Positions 59,385 through 64,000 of a DNA stretch of 64,000 nucleotides are shown piece after piece. Both the position numbers and the translations under genes were made by a program. The notes beneath the pieces are model-generated. The model searched no databases. It saw nothing but the letters and a program-made list of their open reading frames with translations, and had not been told where the DNA came from. Source of the DNA: Rhineura floridana (Eukaryota > Chordata > Lepidosauria > Squamata > Rhineuridae); NCBI RefSeq assembly GCF_030035675.1, contig NC_084480.1, forward strand, positions 251,779,981 to 251,843,980, written 5' to 3'. Within the stretch, counting starts at the first letter, position 1; each line of letters opens with the position of its first letter.

Positions 59385-60205
59385 TTGTATCCAATGTTAG
59401 TCCTACTCAGGGTAGATCCATTGAAATGTATGGATCAAAGTTAGTCGTATTAATTTCACTGGGTTTTCACTGAGTAGGACTAAGATTGGGTACAACCCAA
59501 TGCTCAGGCATTTTAGTTTAATATGTTCAATTTGGTTTTAGATTTGTGGATCTCTATATATATGTTTTTGTACCGATTTCTGTGATTTTATTGTATATAC
59601 TTTCTGTTGTACACCGCCCAGAGAGCTATGCTAGTGGGGCGGTATAAAAATTTAACAAATAAATAAATAAACCCTTAGGGTGGTATTCAATGCTAGTCCT
59701 AGTCAGAGTAGACCCAATTAAGTTAATGACTGACTTTGGTTCATTAATTTCAATAGGTCTACTCTAAGTAGGACAGTTGACTGCAATACTTACTGTTTGA
59801 GTGTTATGAATTTTAGCCTATGATCCTATACACACTTAGCTGAAAGTAAGCCCCATTGAACACAGTGGAACTTATTTCTGACTAATGTGCATAGGATTGC
59901 ACTGTTAATCAAGTACAATACAATCCTATGCATGTTTACTCAGAAGTAATTCCAACTGGGTTCAATGGCATTTCCCCTCTAGAAAATCTGTGTAGGAATC
60001 CAGCCTTACAGTGCAATCCTATACATGTGTATTACCCAGAAGTAAGCTATAGTGAATTGAGTGGGACTTACTCCCAGATAAGTGTGTATAGGATTGCAAC
60101 CTTAAGGCTGCAATCCAATACCTGTCTATTCAGAAGTAAACTCCACTGCATTCAATGAGACTTACTCCCAGGTAAGTGTGTATTGGATTGCAGCCTAAGT
60201 CAATT
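59385..60205. repeat. Cluster of 90-110 bp hairpin repeats, interrupted by an L2 tail
   Basis: Six units follow one another: about 59385-59500 (GGGTTGTATCCAATGTTAGT ... GATTGGGTACAACCC), 59685-59792, 59815-59910, 59918-60002, 60010-60103 and 60107-60200. Most have one arm with TACTCAGAAGTAA.TCC and a return arm ending in TATAGGATTGCA or its variant. An L2 3' end (CACCGCCCAGAGAGCTATGC, (AAAT)n) at 59533-59672 separates unit one from the rest. Confidence 0.75.
59533..59672 (+). repeat. L2 LINE 3' end
   Basis: 3' UTR, then TACACCGCCCAGAGAGCTAT, GCTAGTGGGGCGGTATAAAA and (AAAT)n. It matches the tail of the 47145-49757 copy. Confidence 0.85.
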
Positions 60206-60469
60206 AAATCTGTATGTGAGTAAATCATTCTGAAGGGGGACAAAAATCCTCCCCCCACCTTTTTTGTTGCTGTTGATATTATTTTTGCAGGTGTCACTTC
60301 TGGCATCATATTGGAAGAAGTATTTGAGAAAAGGGTTCTGCCACCCAGGTTTTTGTTTTTAAGTATTTTGAACGATTTTTTAAAAATTGCTGACCGGTTA
60401 ATCAGGACCGCCTTTTTATTCACACAAAAAGTTTTCAAATGATTAATCTAACAAATGATTAATCTGTGG

Positions 60470-60690
60470 CACTTGCAAATCATGGCAAAAAGCACCAGTG
60501 ACTGCAGCACTTACACAGGCACATGCCACCGGATCAGCAGTACCTGCAAACCCTGCCTTCAGCCAAGCTGCAGCTTTACCTGCCCCACACCTGATGCCAT
60601 CATCAAGTGGGTGTGGCTTGGCTGAAATGGCCCAGCAGGTATAACTAGACCTACAGGCCAGGGGTTTCCCACCACTGATCTAATTAGAAA
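60470..60690. other. Possible hAT-derived fragment
   Basis: GGGTGTGGCTTGGCTGAAAT and CAGGCCAGGGGTTTCCCACC look like the inner end of a MITE of the GGGGAACC type. No ends can be defined. Confidence 0.3.
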
Positions 60691-60762
60691 ACTAAATATT
60701 TTGGTCCTAATCCCAGTACAATTCACATATGTGCAATTTCAAAAAGGAAGACATACCTCTAT

Positions 60763-61100
60763 TAGGGTTGCCAGGTTCAATCCCTGAGACTGATCCTGTA
60801 TCTTTAGGAGAAGAGAAAGTCAGCCAAGTGCAGGTGTTCTTGCAAGACTGTAATGGGCAAAACCACAAGGTGGAATTCTCCATCCCCCCTGCACAACTTT
60901 TAAAGATACAGAAGACCTCTTTGTTGCCAGGCCCAGCCTCCAAGAGGTCTTTTGTATCTTTAAAAGTTGGGCAGAGGGAAGGGAGAATTCCACCTTGTGG
61001 TTTTGCCCATTACAGGGTTGCAAGAACACCTGCACTTGGCTGACTTTCTCTTCTCCTAAAGATACAGGATCAGTCTCAGGGACTGAACCTGGCAACCCTA
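60763..61100. mobile_element. 338-bp palindromic hAT MITE (TAGGGTTGCC), copy 2
   Basis: Starts TAGGGTTGCCAGGTTCAA and ends TTGAACCTGGCAACCCTA-type sequence (GAACCTGGCAACCCTA). Flanked by a perfect 8-bp duplication ACCTCTAT (60755-60762, 61101-61108). It has the same length as copy 1 and differs at scattered sites. Confidence 0.95.
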
Positions 61101-61294
61101 ACCTCTATTCATACCTTTCTCTGAACTACATATGTGGCGCGCATGTTGTTGTCCAGAAAATCAAGGTTCTGTCTTCCAAATTGCTCTGCAAATGAAACCT
61201 ACAATTAGATTTTAAAGATTTAAAATTTTGAATGTATTTGTTATGCCAACAGTTAATATGTAAGAGGTTCTTCTATGTGTAAAATGGAAATCAT

Positions 61295-61400
61295 TCATTC
61301 AGACTGAAATCCTGTACTCACTGACTTAGAGTAAGTCCCACTGAACATGGTAAGACTTACTTCTAAGTAAACATGCATAGGATTGCACTGTAAGTCCTAC
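61295..61400. repeat. 90-bp hairpin repeat copy
   Basis: GACTGAAATCCTGTACTCAC, GTAAGTCCCACTGAACATGG and AACATGCATAGGATTGCACT. Bases 61401-62380 hold no named feature, apart from an unassigned minus frame at 62034-62327. Confidence 0.7.
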
Positions 61401-62380
61401 ATTTTAGCATAATTGGTTTGTCTTAAAAGTTGTATGCTTAGCTCAAGAAGATAGGTTTGATGCTGTCCATAATATGAACATACTAATTACTCCATGTGAC
61501 TCTATGCTTGTGCAATTTAAAATTCAGAAAAAGAGCAACTGTCACCCATGCCTTTTTATTGGTTTGGTTGCAAAAAAAAAGGCATCCAGATCAGAACCAT
61601 ATGCTCATTCCTAAAGCACCTTTGTGGTCAAATAGGTTTTGTGTGTGCGATTTTCACTTCCAACTGCGGCTTCGCATGCTATTCTGCTCCAAGAGTTCCC
61701 TTGGTTTTTTGGAACAGCTCAACGAACATGTAAGGGGTAGTGATGGGAGATCCCAGAGGATGGGCAGAAGTCAATATGCAACTAGGGTGGCCAAAAGCAA
61801 AAGAGGAGTGGGCTTCTGCACCTTTAATAGTTGTGTGAAGAGAGTTGTTCTCTTTCCTGTGGTGCAAGAAGCCATATTTTCTGTTGGAGACAGAGGCGCT
61901 GTAGGAAGGAGAAAAACAGACCTTACAGCACAATAGAAACCCAAGATCCTCTGGGATGAGTGAGTTTGGAACAGGTGGATTTGGGCTATCTTTCTCAACC
62001 GGGGCTATGCTGACATAACTCCCTCATCCTGGCTTAGCCAGTTTCCAATAATAATGAGCTGTTCTTTCTCCCACTGAATAATGGAATTCCTCCAAATCCT
62101 TTGGTGTGGAGAACAGCTGCCCACCTCTGGTTTCCTGAATAGGTGACCAAATAGATAACCTCAGCCCCTGCTTTCTGAAATCTCAATAACTCTCCCAGGG
62201 CTTTTGGATACTCATTCTTCTCACACAAGAAGAGTCCATACATTTGGATGTGGGCGATGCTTGACCACTCTGCCATGATTGAAACATATCTGAAAGATAA
62301 AGATTTTTTCTTTAGATTGGCTGGCAATTAAAATGTTGATGCAGACATGAGGCAGAACCTCCAAGTGTCTCTCTTTGTTG

Positions 62381-64000
<1,620 letters not shown>

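Overview
The window is about 40% GC vertebrate nuclear DNA from a squamate reptile, most likely a lizard. The evidence is the combination of a Sauria-type SINE, a BovB (RTE) LINE, many L2/CR1-type LINEs ending in AAATAAAT or ATG runs, and dense non-autonomous hAT elements. The species cannot be named from sequence alone. There are no operons, bacterial genes, CRISPR arrays or rRNA genes.

Host genes are sparse. At 1.2-4.0 kb four consecutive exons of a desmocollin (desmosomal cadherin) lie on the minus strand. They join in frame and encode the end of the signal region, the prodomain, the furin-type site and the start of the first adhesive cadherin domain. Exon 1 (signal peptide) was not found, and the later exons lie beyond base 1. 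One intron uses a GC rather than a GT donor. At 62.5-63.6 kb a minus-strand, intron-free open frame of 365 codons is a retrocopy of CTBP1 (short-isoform start). Its CTBP1 homology stops where an exon/intron boundary would be expected, and it continues into intron-like sequence and a LINE 3' tail that adds a hydrophobic C-terminus.

Nearly everything else recognisable is transposon-derived: L2-clade LINEs (best copies 13.85-15.78, 33.5-34.5, 44.8-45.6 and 47.1-49.8 kb), a BovB fragment (11.5-12.3 kb), L1 remnants, CR1 tails, four kinds of tRNA-derived SINE, solo LTRs, and at least ten hAT-type elements. Seven of the hAT-type elements have perfect or 7/8-matching 8-bp target duplications. Several are whole-length palindromes and several sit inside older repeats, so the insertion order can be read. 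A cluster of 90-bp hairpin repeats lies at 59.3-61.4 kb.

Long stretches (roughly 6.8-8.8, 17.1-18.6, 24.9-27.1, 28.8-30.8, 39.1-41.4, 45.7-47.1 and 54.0-56.1 kb) show no gene or recognisable repeat. The most noteworthy items are the chimeric CTBP1 retrocopy, the GC-AG intron in the desmocollin gene, and the palindromic hAT pair at 52.1-53.4 kb carrying YY1-like motifs.
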